Of a stretch of 64,000 bases of DNA, positions 1 to 8,939 are shown in pieces. Numbering within the stretch: position 1 is the first letter of the stretch; each line of letters starts with the position of its first letter. Position numbers and translations under genes: made by a program. Source of the DNA: Burkholderiaceae bacterium (lineage in GTDB: Bacteria > Pseudomonadota > Gammaproteobacteria > Burkholderiales > Burkholderiaceae_D); NCBI GenBank assembly GCA_031291325.1, contig JARLJG010000016.1, forward strand, positions 44,499-108,498. The letters are read 5' to 3'. Below the pieces are notes generated by a model. It was not told the DNA's origin and ran no database searches. It saw only the letters and a program-made list of their open reading frames with translations.

Positions 1-333
1 GCCAGCCCAAAATTTAACGGCGTCGATGTGAGCCAGCTCGCGCGCATGGTAGAAACTTTCGCAGTTTCCATTGGGGCTGTCGCCGTTGCCGTCGTCGCCG
101 GCAGAAAAGACGATGAACACGACCTTCGCACCGTTCTTCTCGATCTCGTCCCAGGCATTGCGCGCCATGAATAATTCGATATCGTCCGGGTGCGCGGCGA
201 TGTAGAACGACGTGCGGTTGACGCTGGCGGCGGGATCGGCGACCTGATATTGCAGTCCCGCGCAGCCGCCCAAGCACAGACATGCCAATATGCACATCCA
301 GGCTTTGAATAGAATTTGTTCGATGCGAGACAC
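1..333 (-). CDS. PIG-L-like deacetylase lipoprotein (C-terminus truncated by window edge)
   Basis: Manual minus-strand translation from GTG 333 (or ATG 297): ...MCILACLCLGGCAGLQYQVADPAASVNRTSFYIAAHPDDIELFMARNAWDEIEKNGAKVVFIVFSAGDDGNGDSPNGNCESFYHARELAHIDAVKFWAG; lipobox LGGC and the AHPDD motif of the PIG-L family. Not in ORF track because it runs off the edge. Confidence 0.8.
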   Translation of the reverse strand, partial: MSRIEQILFKAWMCILACLCLGGCAGLQYQVADPAASVNRTSFYIAAHPDDIELFMARNAWDEIEKNGAKVVFIVFSAGDDGNGDSPNGNCESFYHARELAHIDAVKFWAG

Positions 334-533
334 GATGCTCCGTTTGAAGTTTATCTGTGGTCGGAACGCCGGTTCTGCGGACACCATTCCGATTAACGGG
401 GCGCAAAATGCGGCGATGCGGAATACGTAGCACGAATTGCGCCATACGAACCCGGCTTTTGAAGCATCGAAGCGCGCCGGGTATATTACCGCAGCACGCT
501 GTCTATCAAATGCTCAACATTCTCGACTCAGTA

Positions 534-719
534 TCAACAAGAGAAGTCGATCAGACCCGTAAACAGGGCGATCCACAATCCGAGGAAACTCCCCAGCGCC
601 AAGCCGGCTGCAACGAGAATCAGCCGCAGCACAGTCGTTGCAATGATTTTCGATGCCGGAGCGCTGCTTGTGGCGCTAACGGAATCGCCCGCAGCGTATG
701 GTGGGACTGGGACGGTCAT
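534..719 (-). CDS. small single-TM hypothetical protein
   Basis: 61 aa with hydrophobic C-terminal segment; start overlaps the stop of the upstream gene by ATGA (716-719), suggesting translational coupling. Confidence 0.55.
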   Translation of the reverse strand: MTVPVPPYAAGDSVSATSSAPASKIIATTVLRLILVAAGLALGSFLGLWIALFTGLIDFSC

Positions 720-1297
720 TGCGTTACTCCGGTGGCGCGGCTGCGATTGGCGATGCGGCGCGCTATTGCGCCGCTCAAATCGTCAGCCGAAAAACTCGTC
801 GATTTCACTGCCGCCAGAATGGCGGCGGCGTCCATTCCGCCGCTGCGCGAAGCTTCGACCAGGCTCCAGGTGCGCGCGGCGCGGCGACCGATCCGGCAAT
901 ATAGAAGAATCGGCTTGGGGCTGTTGGCAATCGCCTTGTCGAGCGCAGCGACCGCAGAATCCGGAATATCTCCGCGCGGCACCGGCACGTAGGCGAAACT
1001 TATTTGTTCGGCGCGCGCCGCCGCGTCGATTGCAGTCGAGGGCGGCTGATCCGCCGCTTCGCCGTCCGGTCGGATATCGATGACGGTCGCAAAACCCTGC
1101 GCCTTAATCTGCGCAAGCGTTGCCGGGCCGATTTGCGCGGTGACCGCAATGCCCGGCGCCAGATTGCTGACCACTATGGGCGGCACACGAGTCCACTTCG
1201 CATAGGCTGCCGAAGCCACCACATAGACAATGCCGAGCAAGACGGCCAGGACAAAAATTTTTCCGTTGCTTATGGGTTTCGAGAGTCCTAGCTTCAT
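716..1297 (-). CDS. membrane-anchored DUF442/DSP-like phosphatase or sulfur transferase family protein
   Basis: N-terminal TM, then VTAQIGPATLAQIKAQGFATVIDIRPDGEAADQP...LLYCRIGRRAARTW; Cys-x5-Arg-type loop. Confidence 0.75.
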   Translation of the reverse strand: MKLGLSKPISNGKIFVLAVLLGIVYVVASAAYAKWTRVPPIVVSNLAPGIAVTAQIGPATLAQIKAQGFATVIDIRPDGEAADQPPSTAIDAAARAEQISFAYVPVPRGDIPDSAVAALDKAIANSPKPILLYCRIGRRAARTWSLVEASRSGGMDAAAILAAVKSTSFSADDLSGAIARRIANRSRATGVTQ

Positions 1298-1512
1298 TGT
1301 GTTGGATAGGCCGGAAAGGAAACGATAAGTTCGCCGCGTGCATACGCGATTTGTCGACGAGTATGCGTTTGCCTTTCTGGAAAATCCAGAGATTCAGCGC
1401 CGGTATCGAATCAAGCCACCTGCGGTCGTATATTCCGCTACCAGCGCAAAGGAAAGTCGCGCCCACGGCATCCTGGGCAATGCGACGTAACCGCTTGACG
1501 CCGGACTTTTGA

Positions 1513-2760
1513 CTACGCCTGCAACGCCTGCCTGAAATCATCGAGCAAGTCAGCACTATCCTCGATCCCCACCGAAACCCGGATCAGCGATTCGGCGATG
1601 CCCATCGCGGCGCGGCGCTCTGGCCCGATCTCGTAAAAGATCGTGTGCGCGACCGGGATCACCAGCGTGCGGGTGTCGCCCAGGTTGCTCGATGCAATCG
1701 CCAGTTTCAGGCGGTTCAGGTAATCGAAGCAATCGATGCCGTCCTTCAGCTCGAAGCTGAACAGGCCGCCATAGGCGCGGAATAGTTCGCCGGCCAGCGC
1801 GTGCTGCGGATGCGAGGCCAGCCCCGGATAATGGACCGCCGCCACGCGCGGATCGGCTTCCAGCATCTGCGCTAACGCCAGCGCATTCGCGCACTCGCGC
1901 TCCATGCGCAAGGCGATGGTTTCGGCGCCGACCGCCAGCGCATGCGCGGCCTCGGGGGCCAGGGCCGCGCCGAAATCGCGCAAGGCTTTGGCGCGGATCT
2001 GCGCGATGCCCCATTGCGCAGTCGGGAAGCGTTTGTAGGATTCGTAGATATTCGGGAAGCGGCCCCAGTCATAGACGCCGGTATCGGTCAGGCTGCCACC
2101 GAGCGCGTTGCCGTGGCCGCCAACGTACTTGGTCAACGCATTGATCGAAATGCCGGCGCCGACCGCCTTCGGCTGGAACAGGTAGGGCGAAGTCATCGTA
2201 TTGTCGACCACGTACAGAATCCCGCGCGCCGCGCACAGCGCGCCGATGCGCTTCAAGTCGGCGATCTGGGTGCGCGGATTGGCGATGGTCTCGACGAACA
2301 CGATGCGCGTGGCCGGCGTAAGTGCCGCTTCGACCGCCGCCACATCTGTGGCATCGACGAACGACAGCGTGCAGCCCAACCCTGCCACGGTTTGCCACAA
2401 GCTGCTGGTATTGCCGAACAGGAAAGACGACGACACCACATGATCGCCCGTGCGCAACAGCGACTGCGCCAGCGCGCCGATAGCGCCCATGCCGGAAGCG
2501 AAACAGACCGATGCCGTCCCGCCCTCCATCTTGGTGACCTTGTCTTCCAGCGCCGACACCGTCGGATTACCCTGCCGCCCATAGCGGTAACCGGATTGCT
2601 TGCCCTGGAATACCGCCGCCAGCTCGCGCGCATCGGCATAAGCGAAAGCCACGCTGTTATGCACAGGCTTGTGCAAGGAGCCATGCTCGATCGGCTTTTG
2701 CCGGTCGCCGTGCAGGATGGTGGTGGTAAAGCCGTATTCTTTGTCGTTTTTGCTGGTCAT
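1513..2760 (-). CDS. Cys/Met metabolism PLP-dependent enzyme (cystathionine gamma-synthase / sulfhydrylase / methionine gamma-lyase-like)
   Basis: MTSKNDKEYGFTTTILHGDRQKPIEHGSLHKPVHNSVAFAYADARELAAVFQGKQSGYRYGRQGNPTVSALEDKVTKMEGGTASVCFASGMGAIGAL...ALTKYVGGHGNALGG. Start taken at ATG 2758-2760; the ORF-track extension to 2829 runs through the leader RNA. Confidence 0.88.
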   Translation of the reverse strand: MTSKNDKEYGFTTTILHGDRQKPIEHGSLHKPVHNSVAFAYADARELAAVFQGKQSGYRYGRQGNPTVSALEDKVTKMEGGTASVCFASGMGAIGALAQSLLRTGDHVVSSSFLFGNTSSLWQTVAGLGCTLSFVDATDVAAVEAALTPATRIVFVETIANPRTQIADLKRIGALCAARGILYVVDNTMTSPYLFQPKAVGAGISINALTKYVGGHGNALGGSLTDTGVYDWGRFPNIYESYKRFPTAQWGIAQIRAKALRDFGAALAPEAAHALAVGAETIALRMERECANALALAQMLEADPRVAAVHYPGLASHPQHALAGELFRAYGGLFSFELKDGIDCFDYLNRLKLAIASSNLGDTRTLVIPVAHTIFYEIGPERRAAMGIAESLIRVSVGIEDSADLLDDFRQALQA

Positions 2761-2762
2761 AA

Positions 2763-2797
2763 TAAAAAACCCGTCGTAGCGTGCGCTAAAACGGGTT
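2763..2797 (-). terminator. intrinsic terminator in leader of the PLP enzyme gene (riboswitch expression platform)
   Basis: Minus strand: AACCCGT-tt-TAGC-gcac-GCTA-cg-ACGGGTT-TTTTATT, ending immediately before ATG 2760. Confidence 0.85.
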
Positions 2798-2811
2798 GAT
2801 GAGCATTTCAT

Positions 2812-2899
2812 ATCCCTTTTTAGCGGCACTTGTTATGGGACTGCGTTCCGTACCTGTGTGGAACTACCCAGGCGCCCGCAAGCTGAAGCAAATCGGCGC
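2812..2899 (-). promoter_or_regulatory. SAM-II-type riboswitch aptamer candidate
   Basis: Minus strand: P1 GCGCC/GGCGC (2895-2899 / 2872-2876), loop GATTTGCTTCAGCTTGCG, pseudoknot ATTTG (2889-2893) with CAAGT (2828-2832), and conserved GCTAAAAAGGG (2814-2824), with an extra hairpin between P1 and the pseudoknot 3' strand. Upstream of a Met/Cys PLP enzyme. Confidence 0.85.
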
Positions 2900-3065
2900 A
2901 ATACCCTATCGTATCTTATATTTGAGGAAATGCAAAATGGTGGCGAAAAGAAATGGCGGGGAATATACTAATCCAGGTCGAGATGCCGTGCCGCAACTGG
3001 CGTATCGATGTTGAATCGGAACGGCACCGAATCTCGCATTTCAAAAATAAATAAAAAGGCCATAT

Positions 3066-3521
3066 ATGAGACAAATTGGAACTACGGTATTGGCAAGCGT
3101 GCTCTGTTTCACCGCGATGTCGGCCTATGCCGAAACCGCCTCCGAGCAAGCCGCAAAGGCGCTGGTCAAGAAAGCGATTGTCCAAATCAAGAAGGTCGGG
3201 GTCGACGCCGCCTGCAAGGACTTTGCTGCCCCCAAGGGCGGATTCATCGACGGCGAGCTGTATGTCTTTGTGCAAGACCTGAACGCCAAGATGATTTGTC
3301 ATGCAGTCAATCCCAAGCTGAACGGCAAAGACCTGGCTGAACTCAAGGACGCCGACGGCAAGTATTTCAACAAGGCGATGGTCGAATTGGTCAAGACCAA
3401 GGGCAGCGGGTGGGTCGACTATCACTGGGTCAACCCGACCACCGGCACAATCCAGGCAAAGTCGAGCTACGTCGAAGGCGTCGAGGGCAACCTGGTTGGC
3501 GTAGGAATCTATAAGAAGTAA
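3066..3521 (+). CDS. secreted single-Cache-domain protein
   Basis: Signal peptide MRQIGTTVLASVLCFTAMSAYAET; Cache-like GGFIDGELYVFVQDLNAKMICHAVNPKLNGKDLAELKDADGKYFNKAMVE...GSGWVDYHWVNPTTGTIQAKSSYVE. Confidence 0.85.
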   Translation: MRQIGTTVLASVLCFTAMSAYAETASEQAAKALVKKAIVQIKKVGVDAACKDFAAPKGGFIDGELYVFVQDLNAKMICHAVNPKLNGKDLAELKDADGKYFNKAMVELVKTKGSGWVDYHWVNPTTGTIQAKSSYVEGVEGNLVGVGIYKK

Positions 3522-3554
3522 GGACACGCCATGACGCCCGGTTCGCAGTGCGAA

Positions 3555-4205
3555 CTAGGCGTCCGGCTGCATCGCATCCGATTCGACGACCTGCACGCCG
3601 CACGCAGTTTGCTGCGACGCCAACACCATTGTGCGCGCCACCGCGTGCGCGGACACGGATCGATATTTCTTGGGCAGCAGCCGGTTGCCCACCTTCAACA
3701 GCGCCAGAGCGAGGCTCTCGCCGGCGCGCTGCTCGGTGCGTTCGCCGGTCAGGAAGGATGGCCGGAATATCGTCACGGCGTCGTAGCCGAGCGCGGCAAT
3801 GGCTGCTTCCATCTCGCCTTTCACGCGATTATAGAAGATCGCCGAATGCGCATTGGCGCCCATCGCCGACACCACGTACAGGCGCTTGGCGCCCGCCTGT
3901 TGCGCTTTGCGGGCTGTTTGCACGACGTAGTCGTAATCGACATGGCGAAATGCAGCTTGCGAGCCGGCGACCTTGATCGTCGTGCCGAGACAGCAGAACA
4001 TCGCATCGCAGGCGGGCCAGTCGGCGGCAGCGAGTTGATCGAAATCGACAACGTGCCGGATCAGCTTCGGGATGGCGCCAAGCGTATCGATCGGGCGGCG
4101 CAGCATCGCATGCACCGCTGCCACGCCGGCCTCGTCACACAGTTGCGCGATCAGTTCGCGCCCGACCAGGCCGGAAGCGCCGACTACGCATGCGGAGATT
4201 GCCAT
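3555..4205 (-). CDS. NAD(P)-binding atypical SDR / NAD-dependent epimerase-like protein
   Basis: N-terminal VVGASGLVGRELIAQLCDE Rossmann motif; RLYVVSAMGANAHSAIFYNRVKGEMEAAI. Confidence 0.8.
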   Translation of the reverse strand: MAISACVVGASGLVGRELIAQLCDEAGVAAVHAMLRRPIDTLGAIPKLIRHVVDFDQLAAADWPACDAMFCCLGTTIKVAGSQAAFRHVDYDYVVQTARKAQQAGAKRLYVVSAMGANAHSAIFYNRVKGEMEAAIAALGYDAVTIFRPSFLTGERTEQRAGESLALALLKVGNRLLPKKYRSVSAHAVARTMVLASQQTACGVQVVESDAMQPDA

Positions 4206-4360
4206 GTTGGTCCCGTCAGGTTGTCCTGCAACACAAACTTATTTACCCGCCCCAAGTATTGCTTGTCGGCGAAAGTCGCAGCTCGCTGCGCCAGCGATTC
4301 CGGCGCGAGCATGTGGCAATTCCCACCACCATTTGCCGATCGCACATATTGCGTCGACAA

Positions 4361-5086
4361 TTACTGTTTCACGCTCTGAAGAGGGCTTAGCACCAAATCA
4401 GTGGCTTCCCTGATTTCTTTTGGATCGGAAAAAAGATCGCTACGCAGCACGCCTTTCTTCTTCTTTACATCGCTTTGGTAAGGAAGAAGGATACCGCCAT
4501 ACGTCGTGAACTCCCATTCACCCTTATCATTGAAAGCCATCAACTCCAATGATAAACCAGCCGCTGTTCCATCGTATTCGTACTTCAAATTCGACATGAG
4601 AACCTCGTCCTTTTCGTGCTCCGCTCTCGTCACACCGTCCCATGAAGCGCTACTGTGCGACACTTTCGCCGATTGCAAGACGAATCGCGGCGCCAGCACC
4701 ATCGAACAATCCACTTCGGCGGCTATCCGTTTTACCAACGAACTCAATGCCCGTACATAAGCATCCGGGCGAAACCGACCGCTTTGCGGATCATAAATTC
4801 CGCCGACTGCAGCGACCTCTTGCCCCCAGGTTTCGACGTAATTCTTTTCATCGAGCACGGCGACCTTATAGTTTGCGCGTTGCAATTGCGCGTACAGTTG
4901 TCGATTGACGACGGACCCGCCAGAAGCAAATTGCGGAGCATCCACCTTCGATGGCAACAATACAATCCGCTTGGAACGATCGGGGGCCTGGAAATTTTTC
5001 GCAAACTTGTTATCAGGCTGCACGACGTCAGAAGTTGCACAGCCGGTCAACAGCGAAGTCAATATGGCCAAAATGAGGTAACGCAT
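4361..5086 (-). CDS. predicted lipoprotein, unknown function
   Basis: MRYLILAILTSLLTGCATSD signal with lipobox LTGC; start placed at internal ATG 5086. Confidence 0.65.
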   Translation of the reverse strand: MRYLILAILTSLLTGCATSDVVQPDNKFAKNFQAPDRSKRIVLLPSKVDAPQFASGGSVVNRQLYAQLQRANYKVAVLDEKNYVETWGQEVAAVGGIYDPQSGRFRPDAYVRALSSLVKRIAAEVDCSMVLAPRFVLQSAKVSHSSASWDGVTRAEHEKDEVLMSNLKYEYDGTAAGLSLELMAFNDKGEWEFTTYGGILLPYQSDVKKKKGVLRSDLFSDPKEIREATDLVLSPLQSVKQ

Positions 5087-5216
5087 TGTCTTCCCGATTA
5101 AATGAGGTGTTTTTTGAATTCTACTGATGCACCGAGTGCCGCATCGCAAAAAGCCGCTGCTCGACGTAGGTCGTTCGTTCCAAGGCATATGTAGGTAAAC
5201 ATTGTTCCCCCTGTCG

Positions 5217-5741
5217 CTAGCACCCGGTCGTAACGACCGACAAGGTGTACTGCTGATTGCCAGTACCCCATGCATTGCCGTACGTTACGCTGCAATTGGC
5301 CGGCGTCGGCGCAGATTTCAATGCAAATGTTGTATACGGGTTGGAAACCGAGATCGTGAAACCGGAGTAGCTGATCGTATTATCGACCAGCCCCGTATTG
5401 ATGCCGGTTCCGGCGCCAATCCATCCGTAATTCATGCCGTAGGTCGTGCCATTGTAGGTCAGGCTTCCCATCTGGGCGTTTATGTCACAGCCTGTGCTGG
5501 CATTGAGAGCGCACAGGAGGCGAAAATTCGACGCGGACTCGGTAATGGCGCCCGCCAACGCATTGACCGCCGCGATACGGGCCGATTGCGAGATATTCTG
5601 GTACGACGGTAGTGCTATCGCCGCCAGTATCCCGATGATGACGATAACCGCCACCAGCTCCAGAAGCGTGAAGCCCTGCTGGGATCGCGGCTCTATCCTC
5701 TGATTAAGTGCCTTCATGGGCGCTGTAATTTGAATCGGCAA
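5217..5741 (-). CDS. type IV pilin-like protein
   Basis: Prepilin motif QQG|FTLLELVAVIVIIGILAAIALPSYQ; likely start MKALNQ at ~5717. Confidence 0.88.
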   Translation of the reverse strand: MPIQITAPMKALNQRIEPRSQQGFTLLELVAVIVIIGILAAIALPSYQNISQSARIAAVNALAGAITESASNFRLLCALNASTGCDINAQMGSLTYNGTTYGMNYGWIGAGTGINTGLVDNTISYSGFTISVSNPYTTFALKSAPTPANCSVTYGNAWGTGNQQYTLSVVTTGC

Positions 5742-5901
5742 AAAAGGGCTGAAGACGGCTCACGGCGAATCGAAAGCAGTTGCCGCGTGCAACCGATAAT
5801 CGGCGACCGCGACTGCTGCGCGCGGCGATCCATTGCAAATCGATCGGTCGCCGCGTGTGCGCGTCCCTCATTTCCGCACCGCGCGACGGCGCGCCAATCG
5901 G

Positions 5902-7419
5902 CTAGTCGACGTGCGCCAGATTCAAATTCAACTGCGAGCGCACCGCATCGTCGTTCTCCGGCTTTGCATCGTTGCGCACGGATTCGAGGCGGTCGAGGTA
6001 GTCGCGCGAGATGTCGCCGGTCACGTAGACGCCGTCGAAGCAGGATGCCTCGAAATTCTTCAGCAGCGGATTGACGTCGGAAATCGAGCGCTTCAGCGCT
6101 TCGATGTCCTGGTACACCAGCGCGTCGGCGGTGATTTCGCGGCACACTTCTTCGTCGCTGCGGCCGTAGGCGATCAATTCGTTGCGGGTCGGCATGTCGA
6201 TGCCATACACGTTCGGGAATTTGACCGGCGGCGCAGCGGAGGCGAAGATCACGCGCTTGGCGCCGGAGTCGCGCGCCATCTGCACGATCTCGCGGCTGGT
6301 GGTGCCGCGCACGATCGAGTCGTCCACCAGCAGCACGTTCTTGCCCTTGAATTCGGAGCCGATTGCATTCAGTTTCTGGCGCACCGACTTGCGGCGGATC
6401 GCCTGCCCCGGCATCAGGAAGGTGCGTCCGATATAACGGTTCTTGATGAAGCCTTCGCGGTATTCGAGATTCAGCTTGAGCGCCAGCTCCATCGCTGCCG
6501 GACGGGAAGAATCGGGGATCGGCATCACCACGTCGATCTCGCCGTGGCTGAATTCGCGCTTGATCTTGTCGGCCAGGTATTCGCCCATCTTCAGGCGCGT
6601 GGCGTAGACGGAAGCGCCGTCGATGATCGAATCCGGGCGGGCCAGGTAGACGAACTCGAACGCGCACGGGTTCATGGTCGGATTTTCCGCGCATTGCTGG
6701 TTATACAGCTTGCCATCCATGTCGATGAAAATCGCTTCGCCCGGAATCACGTCGCGCAGGAAGCGGAAACCCAAGCCTTCGAGCGCTACCGATTCGCTGG
6801 CGACCACGTATTCCTGGCCTTTTTCGGTATCGTTGAAGCCGATGCACAAGGGGCGGATGCCGAACGGATCGCGGAAGGCGAGCAAACCGTAGCCGGCGAT
6901 CTGCGCCACCACCGCATACGAGCCGCGCACCCGCTTGTGCAGCGCGGCCACGGTCTTGAACAACGAGGTCGGGTCGAGCGAATAGCCGGTGGTGGCTTCC
7001 TGCATTTCGTGCGCCAGCACGTTGAGCAACACTTCCGAATCGGAATCGGTGTTGATGTGGCGGCGGTCGTTCTTGAACATCTCGATCTTGAGCTGTTCGA
7101 CGTTGGTCAGGTTGCCGTTGTGCGCGAGCGTGATGCCGAATGGGGCATTGACGTAGAACGGCTGCGCTTCTTCCGCGCTGGACGAGCCGGCAGTCGGATA
7201 ACGGACCTGGCCGATGCCGGCGTTGCCCATCAGCGAGCGCATGTTGCGGGTGCGGAAGACATCGCGCACCAGGCCGTTGGCCTTGTGCATGCTGAACTTG
7301 TTGCCGGAATTGGTTGCGATCCCGGCAGCGTCCTGACCGCGATGCTGCAACAGCAGCAGTGCGTCGTAGATCAACTGGTTGACGGGGCTATGGGAAACGA
7401 CGCCGACTATGCCACACAT
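5902..7419 (-). CDS. purF: amidophosphoribosyltransferase
   Basis: MCGIVGVVSHSPVNQLIYDALLLLQHRGQDAAGI N-terminal Cys nucleophile domain; PRPP loop VLLVDDSIVRGTTSREIV. Confidence 0.97.
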   Translation of the reverse strand: MCGIVGVVSHSPVNQLIYDALLLLQHRGQDAAGIATNSGNKFSMHKANGLVRDVFRTRNMRSLMGNAGIGQVRYPTAGSSSAEEAQPFYVNAPFGITLAHNGNLTNVEQLKIEMFKNDRRHINTDSDSEVLLNVLAHEMQEATTGYSLDPTSLFKTVAALHKRVRGSYAVVAQIAGYGLLAFRDPFGIRPLCIGFNDTEKGQEYVVASESVALEGLGFRFLRDVIPGEAIFIDMDGKLYNQQCAENPTMNPCAFEFVYLARPDSIIDGASVYATRLKMGEYLADKIKREFSHGEIDVVMPIPDSSRPAAMELALKLNLEYREGFIKNRYIGRTFLMPGQAIRRKSVRQKLNAIGSEFKGKNVLLVDDSIVRGTTSREIVQMARDSGAKRVIFASAAPPVKFPNVYGIDMPTRNELIAYGRSDEEVCREITADALVYQDIEALKRSISDVNPLLKNFEASCFDGVYVTGDISRDYLDRLESVRNDAKPENDDAVRSQLNLNLAHVD

Positions 7420-7455
7420 GGTGGACTCCTCAAACAATCTAAAACATTTATACCA

Positions 7456-7944
7456 TTAAAACTTGACATACCTTGCGATATTGTCGGGCAAAAAGGGCTT
7501 GGCCGCGTGCGCTGCGGATTCCGCATACGGGCTCAGTTGCGCATGCCGCCAGAAATCCTGCTGCGGCAGCGCGGTCATTCCGCACAACGTCACCGCCACC
7601 AGCGCAATCACCGCGCCGCGCAACAATCCAAATACTGCTCCCAGGCCGCGATCGGCCAGCGTCAAGCCGGTCGCCGCGATGATCGAATCCAGCGCCATCG
7701 CCAGCAGCATGATCAGCAACCTGACGCCAATGAACAAGGCGATGAAGGCAACGATCAGGCGCGTCGCCTGGCCCGGAATAAAATCCGGCAACAGCAGCGC
7801 CAGCGCGCCGCCGTAGGCATTGGCCACGACCAACGCCACGATCCAACCAACCAGCGACAACAACTCCTTGACCAAGCCGCGCATGATGCCGATCAGGGTC
7901 GAGCAAGTCAATATGAACAAAAGAACATAATCGAAAATCGTCAT
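7456..7944 (-). CDS. cvpA: CvpA family protein
   Basis: Four TM segments, FDYVLLFILTCSTLIGIMRGLVKELLSLVGWI; adjacent to purF. Confidence 0.92.
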   Translation of the reverse strand: MTIFDYVLLFILTCSTLIGIMRGLVKELLSLVGWIVALVVANAYGGALALLLPDFIPGQATRLIVAFIALFIGVRLLIMLLAMALDSIIAATGLTLADRGLGAVFGLLRGAVIALVAVTLCGMTALPQQDFWRHAQLSPYAESAAHAAKPFLPDNIARYVKF

Positions 7945-7958
7945 GCTGCCATCAGGCG

Positions 7959-8921
7959 CTACGACGGCATCAACTTGCCGTTAAACCCGAGCTTGCCGAG
8001 CTTCACGCGCGCACTCTCCGCTTCATCCTTGCTGCCGAACGGGCCTACCCGTACCCGTATGCGCACACCCGCATCGGTCGGCACCTTTTGCACATACGAC
8101 TTGAACCCGGCTTCGGTCAACTTGCCTTGCAATTCGGTCACTTTTTCTTCCGATGCCAGCGCGGCCACCTGCACCACGAATTTGCCGGGCTTCTTGTCGG
8201 CGCTCGGCTTGGCATCGCTGTCCTTGCCGTCCAGGATCGCAGCGGCGCGGGCATCGTCGTGCTCGGGTTTCGCTTGCGGCTTGGGCTCGGCGGCGTGCTC
8301 CACCTTCACTGGCGGCTTGACCTCGGCAGCTTCATGCGCCGGTTCTTGCGGCTTGACTTTGACGGAGGCGACAGCAGCCGCGCCGGCGGGCGTCACAGTG
8401 GTGGGCGGACTGGCGGTTTGCGCCGGCATTTTAACAGGAGTTGCGGCAGGCGGTGTGGCAGCGGCAGCATTCGGCTTGGGCATCTGCACCAGTTGTTCCT
8501 GCTGGCCGAGGGAGGCCGCCGCCGACACCGAAGCGGCAGGCGCGCTGGCAGCGTTGGGGGGTGGCGCTGTCGTTGTCGCTGAAGCTGGCGCCGCAGCCGG
8601 CAGCGCGGCGCCTGGCTTGTCCTTGGACGGGATCTGGACCGCAATATCTTCGGACACGGGCTTCGGCTCGGAATCGAGGATCATCGGCAAACCGATAATC
8701 ATCGCCAACACCAACGCGACCGCGCCAACCAGGCGGCGACGTGCGCGCTTCTTTTCGGGCAATACGGGATCGACCGGCGAATTCGCTTCCTTGGTCGACT
8801 TGCCGGATTTGCGTTTGCGTCCGCGCGCCAGTTGCGACTCCTCCTCGGCGCGCGAATAAAATTCGCCTTCGCCGGATGGAGTTTCCTGCTTGCTTTTACG
8901 GAGGAACGAGAACAAGCCCAT
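7959..8921 (-). CDS. SPOR-domain protein (DedD-like)
   Basis: N-terminal TM, Ala/Pro-rich linker, C-terminal KFVVQVAALASEEKVTELQGKLTEAGFKSYVQKV...RVRVGPFGSKDEAE. Confidence 0.88.
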   Translation of the reverse strand: MGLFSFLRKSKQETPSGEGEFYSRAEEESQLARGRKRKSGKSTKEANSPVDPVLPEKKRARRRLVGAVALVLAMIIGLPMILDSEPKPVSEDIAVQIPSKDKPGAALPAAAPASATTTAPPPNAASAPAASVSAAASLGQQEQLVQMPKPNAAAATPPAATPVKMPAQTASPPTTVTPAGAAAVASVKVKPQEPAHEAAEVKPPVKVEHAAEPKPQAKPEHDDARAAAILDGKDSDAKPSADKKPGKFVVQVAALASEEKVTELQGKLTEAGFKSYVQKVPTDAGVRIRVRVGPFGSKDEAESARVKLGKLGFNGKLMPS

Positions 8922-8939
8922 GCAATCAATATCGAGTTA

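Noticed and set aside
14-445. 143-aa minus-strand ORF
   Set aside because: Out-of-frame overlap with the better-supported PIG-L-like lipoprotein frame.
2916-3527. 203-aa minus-strand ORF
   Set aside because: Antisense of the Cache-domain gene, which has a clear signal peptide and family features.
5833-8859. 1008-aa plus-strand ORF
   Set aside because: Antisense to purF, cvpA and the SPOR gene; composition (Arg/His/Ala/Gln-rich, no domains) is typical of shadow ORFs in GC-rich DNA.
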